From the NCBI RefSeq assembly GCF_002278035.1, contig NZ_CP022604.1, forward strand, positions 682,001 through 746,000: a stretch of 64,000 bases of DNA. The letters run 5' to 3'. The translations under genes were made by a program, and so were the position numbers. Under the pieces are notes generated by a model. It searched no databases. It was given only the letters and a program-made list of their open reading frames with translations, and had not been told where the DNA came from. Shown here one piece after another: positions 53,411-61,858 of the stretch. The DNA comes from Ochrobactrum quorumnocens (lineage in GTDB: Bacteria > Pseudomonadota > Alphaproteobacteria > Rhizobiales > Rhizobiaceae). Position 1 is the first letter of the stretch, and each line of letters begins with the position of its first letter.

Positions 53411-54604
53411 ATGGCTTCCTATTCTGTAACCGAACAACGCCGCAGCGGCGGTGGAACGTCTCTCCTGTATGATCCGCGCGTTCGCGGCATCTTCTATCAG
53501 GTTCTGGTGTTCGTCGCTGTTGTGGCTTCGATTTATTGGATCGTGGGCAACACGATCACCAATCTTCAACGTGCCAACATCGCTTCCGGCTTCGGCTTTC
53601 TGAACGGACGCGCTGGCTTCGATGTCAGTCAGACTCTGATCTCTTATTCAAGCGATTCAACCTATGGTCGGGCGGTTCTTGTCGGTCTGATCAACACGCT
53701 TTACGTCGCGGCGCTCGGTGTGGTTCTGGCGTCGGTGATCGGGTTTCTGGTCGGTATTGGGCGGCTTTCGCGTAACTGGCTGATCCGCAAGATCTGCATG
53801 GTCTACGTGGAAGTGTTCCGCAATATTCCGCCACTGCTGGTTATTTTCTTCTGGTATTTCGGCGTTCTCTCGGTTCTGCCCCAAGCGCGTGAAAGCCTTT
53901 CATTGCCGCTTGGAACTTACCTGAACAATCGCGGCTTCTTCATGCCCGCGCCCGTATGGGGCGAGGGCGCTTGGTTATTGCCGGTAGCACTGCTGCTTGG
54001 CATAGTGGCTTCGTTTTTCGTCGCTCGCTGGGCGAAGCGCCGTCAGATGGCAACGGGTCAACCGTTTCATACAGTTCGTGTGTGTGCAGCACTTATTATC
54101 GGTTTGCCGATCCTCGCTCTGATCGCCACAGGTTTCCCGATTACTTTCGATTTGCCGAAGCTAGGGACATTCAATCTTACTGGCGGCGCACAGATTAAGC
54201 CGGAGTTTCTCGCTCTCCTGCTGGCCTTGTCGTTCTATACGGCATCGTTCATTGCGGAAACTGTTCGCGCAGGCGTTCTCGGAGTCAACAAGGGGCAGAC
54301 GGAAGCCGCCTATGCGGTCGGTCTGAGGTCCGGGCAGACGATGCGTCTCATCATCGTGCCGCAGGCATTGCGCATCATTATCCCACCACTGTCGAGCCAG
54401 TATCTCAATCTTATCAAGAACTCCTCGCTCGCTATTGCAATCGGTTATCCGGATCTTGTGGCCGTTGGCGGCACGATCCTCAACCAGACCGGTCAGGCTG
54501 TGGAAGTCGTGGCAATATGGATGGTTATCTATCTCGGCATTAGTCTGGTTACCTCCGGCATCATGAACTGGTTCAATGCCAAAATGGCGCTGGTGGAGAG
54601 ATGA
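53411..54604 (+). CDS. aapQ: general L-amino-acid ABC transporter, permease AapQ
   Basis: Inner-membrane permease of the AapJQMP importer. The product is 397 aa from ATG 53411 (ACAGGAAACAT upstream; frame opens at 53381). About eight helices; larger than the usual HisM-type permease because of an N-terminal extension typical for AapQ. The EAA loop reads [30 protein letters not shown]. Ends overlapping the aapM region by ATGA. Confidence 0.96.
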   Translation: MASYSVTEQRRSGGGTSLLYDPRVRGIFYQVLVFVAVVASIYWIVGNTITNLQRANIASGFGFLNGRAGFDVSQTLISYSSDSTYGRAVLVGLINTLYVAALGVVLASVIGFLVGIGRLSRNWLIRKICMVYVEVFRNIPPLLVIFFWYFGVLSVLPQARESLSLPLGTYLNNRGFFMPAPVWGEGAWLLPVALLLGIVASFFVARWAKRRQMATGQPFHTVRVCAALIIGLPILALIATGFPITFDLPKLGTFNLTGGAQIKPEFLALLLALSFYTASFIAETVRAGVLGVNKGQTEAAYAVGLRSGQTMRLIIVPQALRIIIPPLSSQYLNLIKNSSLAIAIGYPDLVAVGGTILNQTGQAVEVVAIWMVIYLGISLVTSGIMNWFNAKMALVER

Positions 54605-54606
54605 CA

Positions 54607-55764
54607 ATGGAAAACGCAAATCTCCAATATGTTCGCACGCAAATGGTCGAGGGTGAGACGCCACCTCGCTCGGTTCAGGGCTTTTCCCACTGGCTGCGTG
54701 TCAATCTTTTTGCAACGCCAGCTGATGCTGCTCTGACGCTCTTCGGCCTCGCGATTGTTGCATGGTTTCTGCCGTCAATGATCCAATGGCTATTCATCAA
54801 TGCAGCATGGACGGGTACTGATCGCACAGCATGTTTGACCGTAGCTCAGGGCGGTGTGCAGCCGGAAGGCTGGTCTGGTGCCTGCTGGGCCTTTGTGAAC
54901 GCAAAATACCAGCAGTTTATCTATGGTCGCTATCCGCTTGAAGAGCGTTGGCGTGTCAATTTGACGGCAGCATTGTTTGTCGTTCTGCTGGTTCCGCTGA
55001 TGATCCCGAAGGTGCCGCACAAGACGATGAACGCCATCCTGTTTTTCCTGGTGTTCCCGGTTGTTGCATTTTTTCTGCTGGTCGGCGGCTGGTTCGGCTT
55101 GCGTTATGTAGAATCATCGCTTTGGGGCGGCCTTCTCGTTACGTTGGTGCTATCCTTCGTCGGTATCACCGTGTCGCTGCCACTTGGTATTGTGCTCGCG
55201 CTCGGGCGGCGTTCAAAGTTGCCTGTGATCAAAACGCTTTCCATCATATTTATCGAAATGGTGCGCGGCGTTCCGTTAGTGACAGTCTTGTTCATGGCAA
55301 GCGTGATGCTGCCATTGTTCCTGCCACCGGGCGTGACTTTCGACAAGCTGATGCGTGCTTTGATTGGTGTGGCGCTGTTCGCATCTGCCTATATGGCTGA
55401 AGTGATACGTGGCGGCCTTCAGGCAATCCCACGTGGACAATATGAAGGAGCAGATGCTCTGGGGCTGAGTTACTGGCAGAAGACCGGCCTCATTGTATTG
55501 CCGCAGGCATTGAAGATCTCGATTGCAGGCATCGTAAACACCTTCATTGGTCTCTTCAAGGATACGAGCCTTGTCTACATCATTGGATTGTTTGATCTGC
55601 TCGGCATCGTCCGTCAGAACTTCTCCGATGCAAACTGGGCTTCTCCACAGACACCTGCAACAGGATTGATCTTTGCGGGCTTTGTTTTCTGGATTTTCTG
55701 TTTCGCCATGTCGCGATACTCTATATTCATGGAACGAAGGCTCGACACGGGTCATAAACAATAA
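54607..55764 (+). CDS. aapM: general L-amino-acid ABC transporter, permease AapM
   Basis: Second permease of the importer. The product is 385 aa from ATG 54607; an ATG two codons earlier (54601) overlaps the aapQ stop, but GGAG is only 2 nt from it and about 8 nt from 54607. The EAA loop is in [28 protein letters not shown] large periplasmic loop near 60-110 holds cysteines ([23 protein letters not shown]). Followed 20 nt later by aapP. Confidence 0.95.
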   Translation: MENANLQYVRTQMVEGETPPRSVQGFSHWLRVNLFATPADAALTLFGLAIVAWFLPSMIQWLFINAAWTGTDRTACLTVAQGGVQPEGWSGACWAFVNAKYQQFIYGRYPLEERWRVNLTAALFVVLLVPLMIPKVPHKTMNAILFFLVFPVVAFFLLVGGWFGLRYVESSLWGGLLVTLVLSFVGITVSLPLGIVLALGRRSKLPVIKTLSIIFIEMVRGVPLVTVLFMASVMLPLFLPPGVTFDKLMRALIGVALFASAYMAEVIRGGLQAIPRGQYEGADALGLSYWQKTGLIVLPQALKISIAGIVNTFIGLFKDTSLVYIIGLFDLLGIVRQNFSDANWASPQTPATGLIFAGFVFWIFCFAMSRYSIFMERRLDTGHKQ

Positions 55765-55784
55765 GAATCAAGGGAATATTGGAA

Positions 55785-56594
55785 ATGAGTGCACAAAGCG
55801 CCCTCCCACAATCCGAACTCGGTGTCGAAATCGACCGTAAAAAACATGAAGTCTCGAAGACCGAAGTGGCCATCGAACTTAAGAATATGCACAAATGGTA
55901 TGGCGAGTTTCACGTTCTGCGTGATATCAACCTGAAGGTCATGCGCGGCGAACGTATCGTTGTTGCGGGCCCATCGGGCTCGGGTAAGTCAACGATGATC
56001 CGTTGCATCAACCGTCTGGAAGAGCACCAGAAGGGCCAGATCATCGTTGATGGTATTGAACTCACCAATGACCTCAAGAAGATCGATGAAGTGCGCCGTG
56101 AAGTCGGTATGGTGTTCCAGCACTTTAATCTCTTCCCGCATCTGACTATTCTGGAAAACTGCACGCTTGCGCCGATCTGGGTGCGTAAAATGCCAAAGAA
56201 GAAGGCGGAAGAAGTCGCCATGCATTATCTGGCACGCGTGAAAATTCCGGAACAGGCGAACAAATATCCGGGCCAGCTTTCTGGCGGTCAGCAGCAGCGT
56301 GTGGCGATTGCGCGTGCGCTTTGCATGAACCCGAAGGTCATGCTGTTTGACGAGCCGACCTCAGCACTCGACCCGGAAATGGTTAAGGAAGTGCTCGATA
56401 CGATGGTGAGCCTTGCCGAGGAAGGTATGACGATGATTTGCGTGACGCACGAAATGGGCTTTGCGCGTCAGGTTGCCAATCGCGTGATCTTCATGGATCA
56501 GGGCCAGATCGTTGAGCAGAATTCGCCAGCCGAATTCTTCGACAATCCGCAGCATGAGCGCACCAAGCTGTTCCTGAGCCAGATCCTGCACTAA
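55785..56594 (+). CDS. aapP: general L-amino-acid ABC transporter, ATP-binding AapP
   Basis: ATPase of the AapJQMP importer. The product is 269 aa from ATG 55785 (AAGGGAATATTGGAA upstream). Walker [11 protein letters not shown]-loop [12 protein letters not shown], signature [15 protein letters not shown], Walker [15 protein letters not shown] and switch His in VTHEMGFAR. The N-terminal 20 residues are an extension typical of rhizobial AapP. Terminator follows at 56619-56649. Confidence 0.97.
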   Translation: MSAQSALPQSELGVEIDRKKHEVSKTEVAIELKNMHKWYGEFHVLRDINLKVMRGERIVVAGPSGSGKSTMIRCINRLEEHQKGQIIVDGIELTNDLKKIDEVRREVGMVFQHFNLFPHLTILENCTLAPIWVRKMPKKKAEEVAMHYLARVKIPEQANKYPGQLSGGQQQRVAIARALCMNPKVMLFDEPTSALDPEMVKEVLDTMVSLAEEGMTMICVTHEMGFARQVANRVIFMDQGQIVEQNSPAEFFDNPQHERTKLFLSQILH

Positions 56595-56618
56595 GCGATA
56601 AACTGGCTGAAATACCAA

Positions 56619-56649
56619 AACACCCGCCGGATAATATCCGGCGGGTGTT
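56619..56649. terminator. terminator after aapP, bidirectional
   Basis: Perfect 14-bp stem AACACCCGCCGGAT / ATCCGGCGGGTGTT with loop AAT. Serves aapP and probably the converging VOC gene; T-runs are short. Confidence 0.8.
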
Positions 56650-56674
56650 CTGCCAATAGAGTGAATGTGGCGGA

Positions 56675-57049
56675 TTATTCGTCGTGTGGGCCTTGGCAAA
56701 ACTGAATGCGATTGCCGAAAGGATCAATCACCGCCATCACGTGACCCCATGGAGCATCTTCAATGCCTGGGCGCATGTAGCGATAACCGCGCGAATTGAC
56801 TTCCTTTTGGAATTCCTCGACGCCCTGCATACGCACGAAGATATTCGCGCCAGGGCTGCCGTCGCCGTGATGTTCGCTTAGATGTAGCACGAGATCCCCA
56901 CGCGAAACCTGCATATAAAGCGGCATTCCCTTTGCAAAGCGATGTTCCCAATCGAGCGTGAAGCCTAGAAAGCCAACATAGAAATCTTTGGCTTTTTCGA
57001 TATCGAAAATGCGGAAGATTGGGCACGTCTGTTCAAAATGGATTGTCAT
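56675..57049 (-). CDS. VOC-fold (glyoxalase/bleomycin-resistance) protein
   Basis: Glyoxalase-superfamily protein; role could be an enzyme or a drug-binding protein, not resolvable. The product is 124 aa from ATG 57049 (MTIHFEQTCPIFRIFDIEKA). GFTLDWEHRFAKGMPLYMQV, LHLSEHHGDGSPGANIF and VIDPFGNRIQFCQ are typical of the glyoxalase superfamily group. Its start is only about 23 nt from the divergent GNAT start. Confidence 0.87.
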   Translation of the reverse strand: MTIHFEQTCPIFRIFDIEKAKDFYVGFLGFTLDWEHRFAKGMPLYMQVSRGDLVLHLSEHHGDGSPGANIFVRMQGVEEFQKEVNSRGYRYMRPGIEDAPWGHVMAVIDPFGNRIQFCQGPHDE

Positions 57050-57072
57050 TCTGGCTGGCCTTTGCAACTGGT

Positions 57073-57507
57073 ATGTCTATCCCGATAGAAGAGGTGGTCG
57101 TGCCAGAATATCGTTGGACTGAACATCTGGAGCCAAAGCAATATCGCGAGTTCCATGCTTTTTACAGCAAAGAATGGTGGACCTCAGCACGCACATTTGA
57201 AGATGTGTCCCATATGCTCACGCATTGCGATCTTACGCTGTTCTGCCGCGATACAAGTGGAGCGATTATCGGCTTTGCGCGGGTGTTAAGCGATTTCACT
57301 TTCAAAGCCATGATTTTTGATGTGATCATAGCTGAACAGTGCCGTGGTCAAGGGCTTGGACAAGCACTCGTTGAACGCATTCTCAACCACGAAAAATTGC
57401 AGCGGGTCAAAAGCTTTGAGCTTTATTGTCCCGAAAGACTCATCTCCTTTTACGAAAAGCTCGGCTTTGTAAAAGGCACTTCGACCCTGCTGTCCTATCA
57501 ACGATGA
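57073..57507 (+). CDS. GNAT-family acetyltransferase
   Basis: N-acetyltransferase of unknown substrate. The product is 144 aa from ATG 57073; GTG 57100 (AGAAGAGG upstream, MPEYRW-like start) is an alternative. Acetyl-CoA loop is in IIAEQCRGQGLGQALVERIL (R/Q-x2-G-x-G/A); the C-terminal ELYCPERLISFYEKLGFVKG is typical. It converges with the ArsR gene, whose end is 1 nt away. Confidence 0.87.
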   Translation: MSIPIEEVVVPEYRWTEHLEPKQYREFHAFYSKEWWTSARTFEDVSHMLTHCDLTLFCRDTSGAIIGFARVLSDFTFKAMIFDVIIAEQCRGQGLGQALVERILNHEKLQRVKSFELYCPERLISFYEKLGFVKGTSTLLSYQR

Positions 57508-57508
57508 A

Positions 57509-57844
57509 TTAGTCTTCGACAAAGTTGCGCAGACGCTGCAGTGCATCGTCCCATTGCGAGGAAACGGTGGTGAGATAAGCTCGGGCATCGACAAGCGGGG
57601 TAGGGCAAAGCCGGAAGCGGCTTTCTCTGCCTACTTTATCGCGCTCAACCAATCCGGCTTGTTCAAGCACCGAAAGATGCTTGGTCATGCCCTGCCTGCT
57701 AATGCTGCCGTTTTGAGAGAGCGTGACGATTGAGCGGCTTTCGCCGTCACTCAAGGTCTCGATCAGCGCCAGCCGAGTGGGATCGGCCAGCGCTGCAAAA
57801 ATGGCAGATATATTTCCTGGTGGCGTGAACGAGGCTTCGGTCAT
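57509..57844 (-). CDS. ArsR-family transcriptional regulator
   Basis: Winged-helix regulator, 111 aa from ATG 57844 (MTEASFTPPGNISAIFAALADPTRLALIETL). The recognition helix region is SISRQGMTKHLSVLEQAGLVE. No metal-binding cysteine pair (ELCVCD) is visible, so it is of the SdpR/AHSA1-linked type rather than a metal sensor. It overlaps the SRPBCC gene by 4 nt; in this common pairing the regulator follows its target gene. Confidence 0.92.
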   Translation of the reverse strand: MTEASFTPPGNISAIFAALADPTRLALIETLSDGESRSIVTLSQNGSISRQGMTKHLSVLEQAGLVERDKVGRESRFRLCPTPLVDARAYLTTVSSQWDDALQRLRNFVED

Positions 57845-58305
57845 TTGCTTTCGAGGTAATCCTTTATATTCCGCATCTGCTCTTCCCACCCGCCAGTATT
57901 CATTCGAAGAGCTATTGGCTGGCGATCAGCCGGTAGCGCGTCGAAGCCTGTTTCGATGACGGTAAGCCTTGTACCGGATTCTGTTTCCTTGAGCTTAAAC
58001 TCTACCAGAGTCTGTGGTTCTTTAGAGTAATCCGCATCTGTTTCAACTGCATAGGGATGCCATGTGAAGGCAAAATAATGCGGAGCTTTCATATCCTTGA
58101 TGAAGGAAGTCCATTTGGTGTCGCCGCATCCGTCGAACGTAAAGTGACCGGTCGAAGGGGTGTCGACGATAAATGGCCCATCAATTTTGACCTTGAACCA
58201 TTCACCGAATTCCTCATGGTCAGTGAGTGCGCGCCATACGCGATCAATGCCTGCGCGAAGGTCTACAGTTTTTTCTATTCGGTCCGTTACTAATGCCGTT
58301 GTCAT
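57841..58305 (-). CDS. SRPBCC/AHSA1-domain protein
   Basis: Small START-like (Aha1 C-terminal) fold, 154 aa. Starts MTTALVTDRIEKTVDLRAGI with RVWRALTDHEEFGEWFKVKI; mid FAFTWHPYAVETD; tail GGWEEQMRNIKDYLESK, all typical of activator-of-Hsp90-like proteins. No activity known. It is the upstream partner of the ArsR gene, and the two are co-translated. Confidence 0.9.
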   Translation of the reverse strand: MTTALVTDRIEKTVDLRAGIDRVWRALTDHEEFGEWFKVKIDGPFIVDTPSTGHFTFDGCGDTKWTSFIKDMKAPHYFAFTWHPYAVETDADYSKEPQTLVEFKLKETESGTRLTVIETGFDALPADRQPIALRMNTGGWEEQMRNIKDYLESK

Positions 58306-58389
58306 GATCTACATCCTTTCAAATTGGCAACTGTATGGTTGCTAATTTACACGACTTAAATAGAAAAGCAACCAAAAGGTTGCGTATAA

Positions 58390-59091
58390 TTAATCGTGTG
58401 GAGATGCCTTGGCTGGAAGTGGAAAAAGCATAATAAATTTTTCTGCCAAAGCGCGGTCGCCTTTGAGCGTGAGCACATTTGCAGCTTCAAGGGCCGCGAG
58501 AGGTTGCCCGCCATAAATGGTTGCGGCCATCATGCGAGGCGAGCTTTCAAAGGCGATATCGTACTGCTCCGCTTTGCCGCGCGTAATCGCCAGTTTGCTG
58601 TCTTGCAAGTGTGCAATGAAGTCTTCTCCATCCAGCCGCAGTCCGACAATAGCTGTCAAGCCTTGTGAAAGATTGGGATCGATCATGGTTCTGAGCGAAA
58701 GCAGGAACGAAGTGGTTGAGATAGGTAAGTTTGGGTCATGGCTGGGTGAACGGGCCGCCCATCGGCCGAGCGTCTGTAGAATCGGTTCGGCCTCGTAGCC
58801 CCACTTGGTCAATTCATAGACTTTTACTGAGGCGGGAGGCGGGAGCTTCGATTTGCGTAGAATGCCAGCTTCTTCCAATCCCTCTAGCCGCTGGGTGAGG
58901 ACATTGGCACTTATTCCGGGTAGGTCGGCGCGCAAATCGCTAAAGCGCTTAGGCCCAAACATCAATTCACGAATGACGAGCAATGCCCAACGTTCACCAA
59001 TCAAATCAAGGGCATGAGCCGCAGCACATGCATCATCATAGCTGCGTCTTGCTGTTGGATTGTCGGATTTAGTTACTTTTTCTAACTTCAT
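58390..59091 (-). CDS. HxlR-family transcriptional regulator with C-terminal SCP2-like extension
   Basis: Winged-helix regulator, 233 aa; HxlR core at about 17-115 (LIGERWALLVIRELMFGPKR, NVLTQRLEGLEEAGIL). Members are usually about 110-150 aa; here a C-terminal part of about 110 residues (TTSFLLSLRTMIDPNLS ... ALAEKFIMLFPL) follows, resembling the sterol-carrier-like extension seen in some HxlR proteins. Divergent from the VOC/PhnB genes (start to start 160 bp), which it may control. Redox or electrophile sensing is known for some HxlR proteins, but the family assigned here has no Cys in the core. Confidence 0.88.
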   Translation of the reverse strand: MKLEKVTKSDNPTARRSYDDACAAAHALDLIGERWALLVIRELMFGPKRFSDLRADLPGISANVLTQRLEGLEEAGILRKSKLPPPASVKVYELTKWGYEAEPILQTLGRWAARSPSHDPNLPISTTSFLLSLRTMIDPNLSQGLTAIVGLRLDGEDFIAHLQDSKLAITRGKAEQYDIAFESSPRMMAATIYGGQPLAALEAANVLTLKGDRALAEKFIMLFPLPAKASPHD

Positions 59092-59252
59092 AGTTGCTAA
59101 TTATAACTTACCTGTCATTATGTGCAAGTGAACTTAGGTTGGTTGGGGCTGGCCGATTCATTAAACCCGACTATATCGCCAAGGGGGTCGGGCAGGCGAT
59201 AGAAAACCAAAATGTAAAATGGGCGCTTCAAGCCCACCAATGGAGGAATAAC

Positions 59253-59669
59253 ATGCCTAAATTGATTTTCGTGAACCTGCCCGTCAAAGATGTTGCGCGC
59301 TCAACCAGTTTTTATGAAGCGATAGGCGCGACCAAAAACCCGATGTTCTCGGATGAAACAGGATCCTGCATGGTGTTTTCCGACACCATCCACGCAATGG
59401 TCCTCAGTCACGATAAATTCAGCCAGTTCACGCCAAAGAAGATTTCAGATGCGAATGCTACAAGCGAAGTGTTGATCTGCTTGTCAGCGGACAGCAAGAC
59501 GGAAGTGGATGAAACGGTTGAGAAGGCCGTGAAGGCTGGCGGTCGGGCGGATCCTGCTGCAAAGCAGGATTATGGTTTCATGTATGGCCGCAGCTTTGAA
59601 GATCTCGATGGCCATATCTGGGAACTGATGTGGATGGATATGGAAGCAGCTGCCAAAGCCATGGGCTAA
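59253..59669 (+). CDS. VOC-fold protein (lactoylglutathione lyase-like)
   Basis: The product is 138 aa from ATG 59253 (TGGAGGAATAAC, strong ribosome-binding site; the frame is open from 59094). Starts MPKLIFVNLPVKDVARSTSF; ends with SFEDLDGHIWELMWMDMEAA. Two beta-alpha-beta-beta-beta repeats expected. Similar proteins are annotated as glyoxalases without proof. Followed by the PhnB-like gene 41 nt later; likely an operon. Confidence 0.9.
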   Translation: MPKLIFVNLPVKDVARSTSFYEAIGATKNPMFSDETGSCMVFSDTIHAMVLSHDKFSQFTPKKISDANATSEVLICLSADSKTEVDETVEKAVKAGGRADPAAKQDYGFMYGRSFEDLDGHIWELMWMDMEAAAKAMG

Positions 59670-59710
59670 CGCAAAGACATAGGGGCTGAGACATATGGGA
59701 GGAGAAATCC

Positions 59711-60196
59711 ATGTCTGGTTTAACAGTCTGCCTCTGGTTTGATAATAAGGCCGAAGAGGCAGCCAATTATTACGTGTCGCTCTTCCGCGATTTGGGAAGA
59801 CCGGCATCAATAGATGGCTTCATTCGGTTTGAACATGGCCATCAAACCGGAGGAACCGACGTCGTGACTGCAAATTTCACGCTCGATGGGCAGGCGATGA
59901 CGGCCTTGAATGGCGGACCACAGTTCAAGTTCAATCCGGCCACGTCGCTTATTCTGAAATGCAAGGATCAAGCGGAACTTGATGCTTTTTGGGATAGGTT
60001 GCTGGAAGGCGGCTCGGCCATGGAATGTAGCTGGCTGACGGATAAATATGGCTTCGCTTGGCAAATTGTGCCGGAATTTCTGCTGGATATTTTGCAGGAC
60101 GGTGCGTCAGACGTCAGACAGCGTGTCGCAAATGCCATGATGACAATGGTCAAGATTGATATCGCGACGTTGGAAGCTGCCCGAGACGCCCGTTAA
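59711..60196 (+). CDS. PhnB-like VOC protein
   Basis: 3-demethylubiquinone-9 3-methyltransferase-like / PhnB fold, 161 aa. MSGLTVCLWFDNKAEEAANYY at the N-terminus and the FNPATSLILKCKDQAELDAFW and KYGFAWQIVPE segments are typical. No methyltransferase motifs; the database name for such proteins is misleading. Stop TAA overlaps the converging FAD monooxygenase stop in a shared TTAA (60193-60196). Confidence 0.9.
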   Translation: MSGLTVCLWFDNKAEEAANYYVSLFRDLGRPASIDGFIRFEHGHQTGGTDVVTANFTLDGQAMTALNGGPQFKFNPATSLILKCKDQAELDAFWDRLLEGGSAMECSWLTDKYGFAWQIVPEFLLDILQDGASDVRQRVANAMMTMVKIDIATLEAARDAR

Positions 60197-61440
60197 TTTT
60201 GCACGACCGCAACGGCATCATAACCATACAGCCAGTCCAGGTCTTTCAGGAAAGAATCTGGACTGCGTATGGCAAAAAGCATGTTGCGGCCGAGCGCAAA
60301 GACACCGGTCGCGTGATAGGCGAACCGGTTCAGCTGCCCACGTTTGGCGACAGCTGCGATCCGTTCCTTACGCACTTTGTCGAAATGCTGAAGTGCCGCT
60401 TGTTGATCGGCAGCGTCTAGTGCTTCTGCCAGTGTTGCCGCGTCTTCGATGGCCATGGCCGCACCTTGCGCCCCGAAAGGCGTAACAGCGTGAGAAGCAT
60501 CACCAAGCAGGATTGTTCGTCCATCGCAGACGTATTGCGCATCCGGCATCTCGAACAATGGCCAATAGGTCCATTCTGGCGCTGTGGCGATCACATCGCG
60601 AACTGCTGGGTGCCATTTCTTGTAAATAAATTTGAGCTGCTCGTGGTCTCCGACCTTTGACCAGCCTTCGCCCGGATTTTCGCCGCCTGTTATCGCGACG
60701 AAATTGAAATGTGTCCCACCTTTGACCGGATAGGCGATGAAATGAACCTGTTTACCAAGCCATGCCGACACAGCTTTTTTCAGCGGCAGTACATTTGTGA
60801 AGGATGCGGGCAAATCACTGGTAGCGATCGTGCTGCGCCACGCGATATGTCCGCTGAAGCGGGCTTTGCTTTGCGCAGCATTTGCCCGTTCTGCAGACCA
60901 TACACCGTCACATCCGAGCAGATAATGCGCTTCAATGGTCTCAGTTACGTTTCCGCGACGAACCTCAGCCTGTATCGCTTGGCCAATGACTTCGTGTCGA
61001 ATGATTTCCGAGCCGAGATTAATGTCTATGGCCGGGTTTTCCACGCAAGCAGCAAGTAGAGCTGATTGCAGGTCGGCGCGGTGGCAGACAAGGTAAGGGT
61101 AATGCCAGCGCTTGAGTGCTTTATCGCCAAGCTCCATTGCGAGAAGAGGGCGTGCGCTGCGACTATCAATCAGGAAAAGCGCGTCAGGCGTAACAGCTTG
61201 TGTGGAAAGCCTGGTGGCAATGCCAAGGCGTTGCAGATGGCGCATGGCGTTCGGGGCCAATTGCAGGCCCGCACCAACTTCAGAGAGTGCATTGGCTTTT
61301 TCGAAAAGCTCTACTGACCAACCTCTGGCTGCAAGCTCAAGCGCTGCACTTAATCCTGCAACGCCTGCTCCTGCAATCAATATGCGCCCTTTGCCCAAGC
61401 TACTTTCAGGCAGCTTTGTCGGCAGGGGCTTCGTAGACAC
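60193..61440 (-). CDS. FAD-dependent monooxygenase (salicylate hydroxylase-like)
   Basis: Class A flavin monooxygenase that probably hydroxylates an aromatic compound. The product is up to 415 aa from GTG 61440; TTG 61398 is an alternative, and the upstream part of the open frame overlaps the zinc-finger gene, so the start is uncertain. Rossmann motif GAGVAGLSAALELAARG, and the FAD-ribityl motif GDASHAVTPFGAQGAAMAIEDA. No ring-cleavage or decarboxylase genes nearby, so no pathway can be named. Confidence 0.9.
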   Translation of the reverse strand: MSTKPLPTKLPESSLGKGRILIAGAGVAGLSAALELAARGWSVELFEKANALSEVGAGLQLAPNAMRHLQRLGIATRLSTQAVTPDALFLIDSRSARPLLAMELGDKALKRWHYPYLVCHRADLQSALLAACVENPAIDINLGSEIIRHEVIGQAIQAEVRRGNVTETIEAHYLLGCDGVWSAERANAAQSKARFSGHIAWRSTIATSDLPASFTNVLPLKKAVSAWLGKQVHFIAYPVKGGTHFNFVAITGGENPGEGWSKVGDHEQLKFIYKKWHPAVRDVIATAPEWTYWPLFEMPDAQYVCDGRTILLGDASHAVTPFGAQGAAMAIEDAATLAEALDAADQQAALQHFDKVRKERIAAVAKRGQLNRFAYHATGVFALGRNMLFAIRSPDSFLKDLDWLYGYDAVAVVQN

Positions 61441-61660
61441 AGCCCGCTGGAACAGTTTCATCAGCATGAAGCTGCGCATTGTAGCGATAGAGCGTCGAGC
61501 AATAAGGGCAGACGACTTCGCTCTCATCACCCATGTCGAGGAAGACATGTGGATGATCGAAAGGAGGATTCGCGCCGACGCACATGAATTCCTTCACGCC
61601 GATCTCAATGGCATTATGGCCAGCGTCATTCTGGAAGTGTGGGATGATGTGATCGGACAT
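61406..61660 (-). CDS. zf-CHCC zinc-finger protein, NDUFS6-like
   Basis: Small zinc protein, 84 aa, homologous to the C-terminal part of mitochondrial complex I subunit NDUFS6. Ligands: Cys in EFMCVGANPPFDHPH, His, and CPYC in EVVCPYCSTLYRY. Start MSDHIIPHFQNDAGHNAIEIG is typical. Its 3' end overlaps the likely start of the monooxygenase by about 35 nt. With the NDUFS4-like gene at 44.9 kb this makes two complex I accessory-type proteins in the window. Confidence 0.9.
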   Translation of the reverse strand: MSDHIIPHFQNDAGHNAIEIGVKEFMCVGANPPFDHPHVFLDMGDESEVVCPYCSTLYRYNAQLHADETVPAGCVYEAPADKAA

Positions 61661-61791
61661 GATACGCTCCGGTGCTTGTGGATCGCGACATCTGAATAGG
61701 ATGGCTATTTGGGGTGGGTTTACCGCGAACGGCTTGTTTCTGGAAGCGTTTTCATCAATTCTGGAGACATTTCAAGCGGTTTGCTATCAAA

Positions 61792-61809
61792 CTGTCATAT
61801 GACAGCCAT
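61792..61809 (+). promoter_or_regulatory. possible PHO box upstream of ppk
   Basis: CTGTCAT-ATGA-CAGCCAT: a perfect and a 5-of-7 match to the alphaproteobacterial PhoB half-site CTGTCAT, separated by 4 bp as required. It ends 49 nt before the ppk start. The same bases also form the palindrome CTGTCATATGACAG, so other regulators are possible. Confidence 0.4.
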
Positions 61810-61858
61810 AGGCTTATGGTCGCGCCGGGATTTTCCGGTAAAAGCCGGGACAGGAAAA

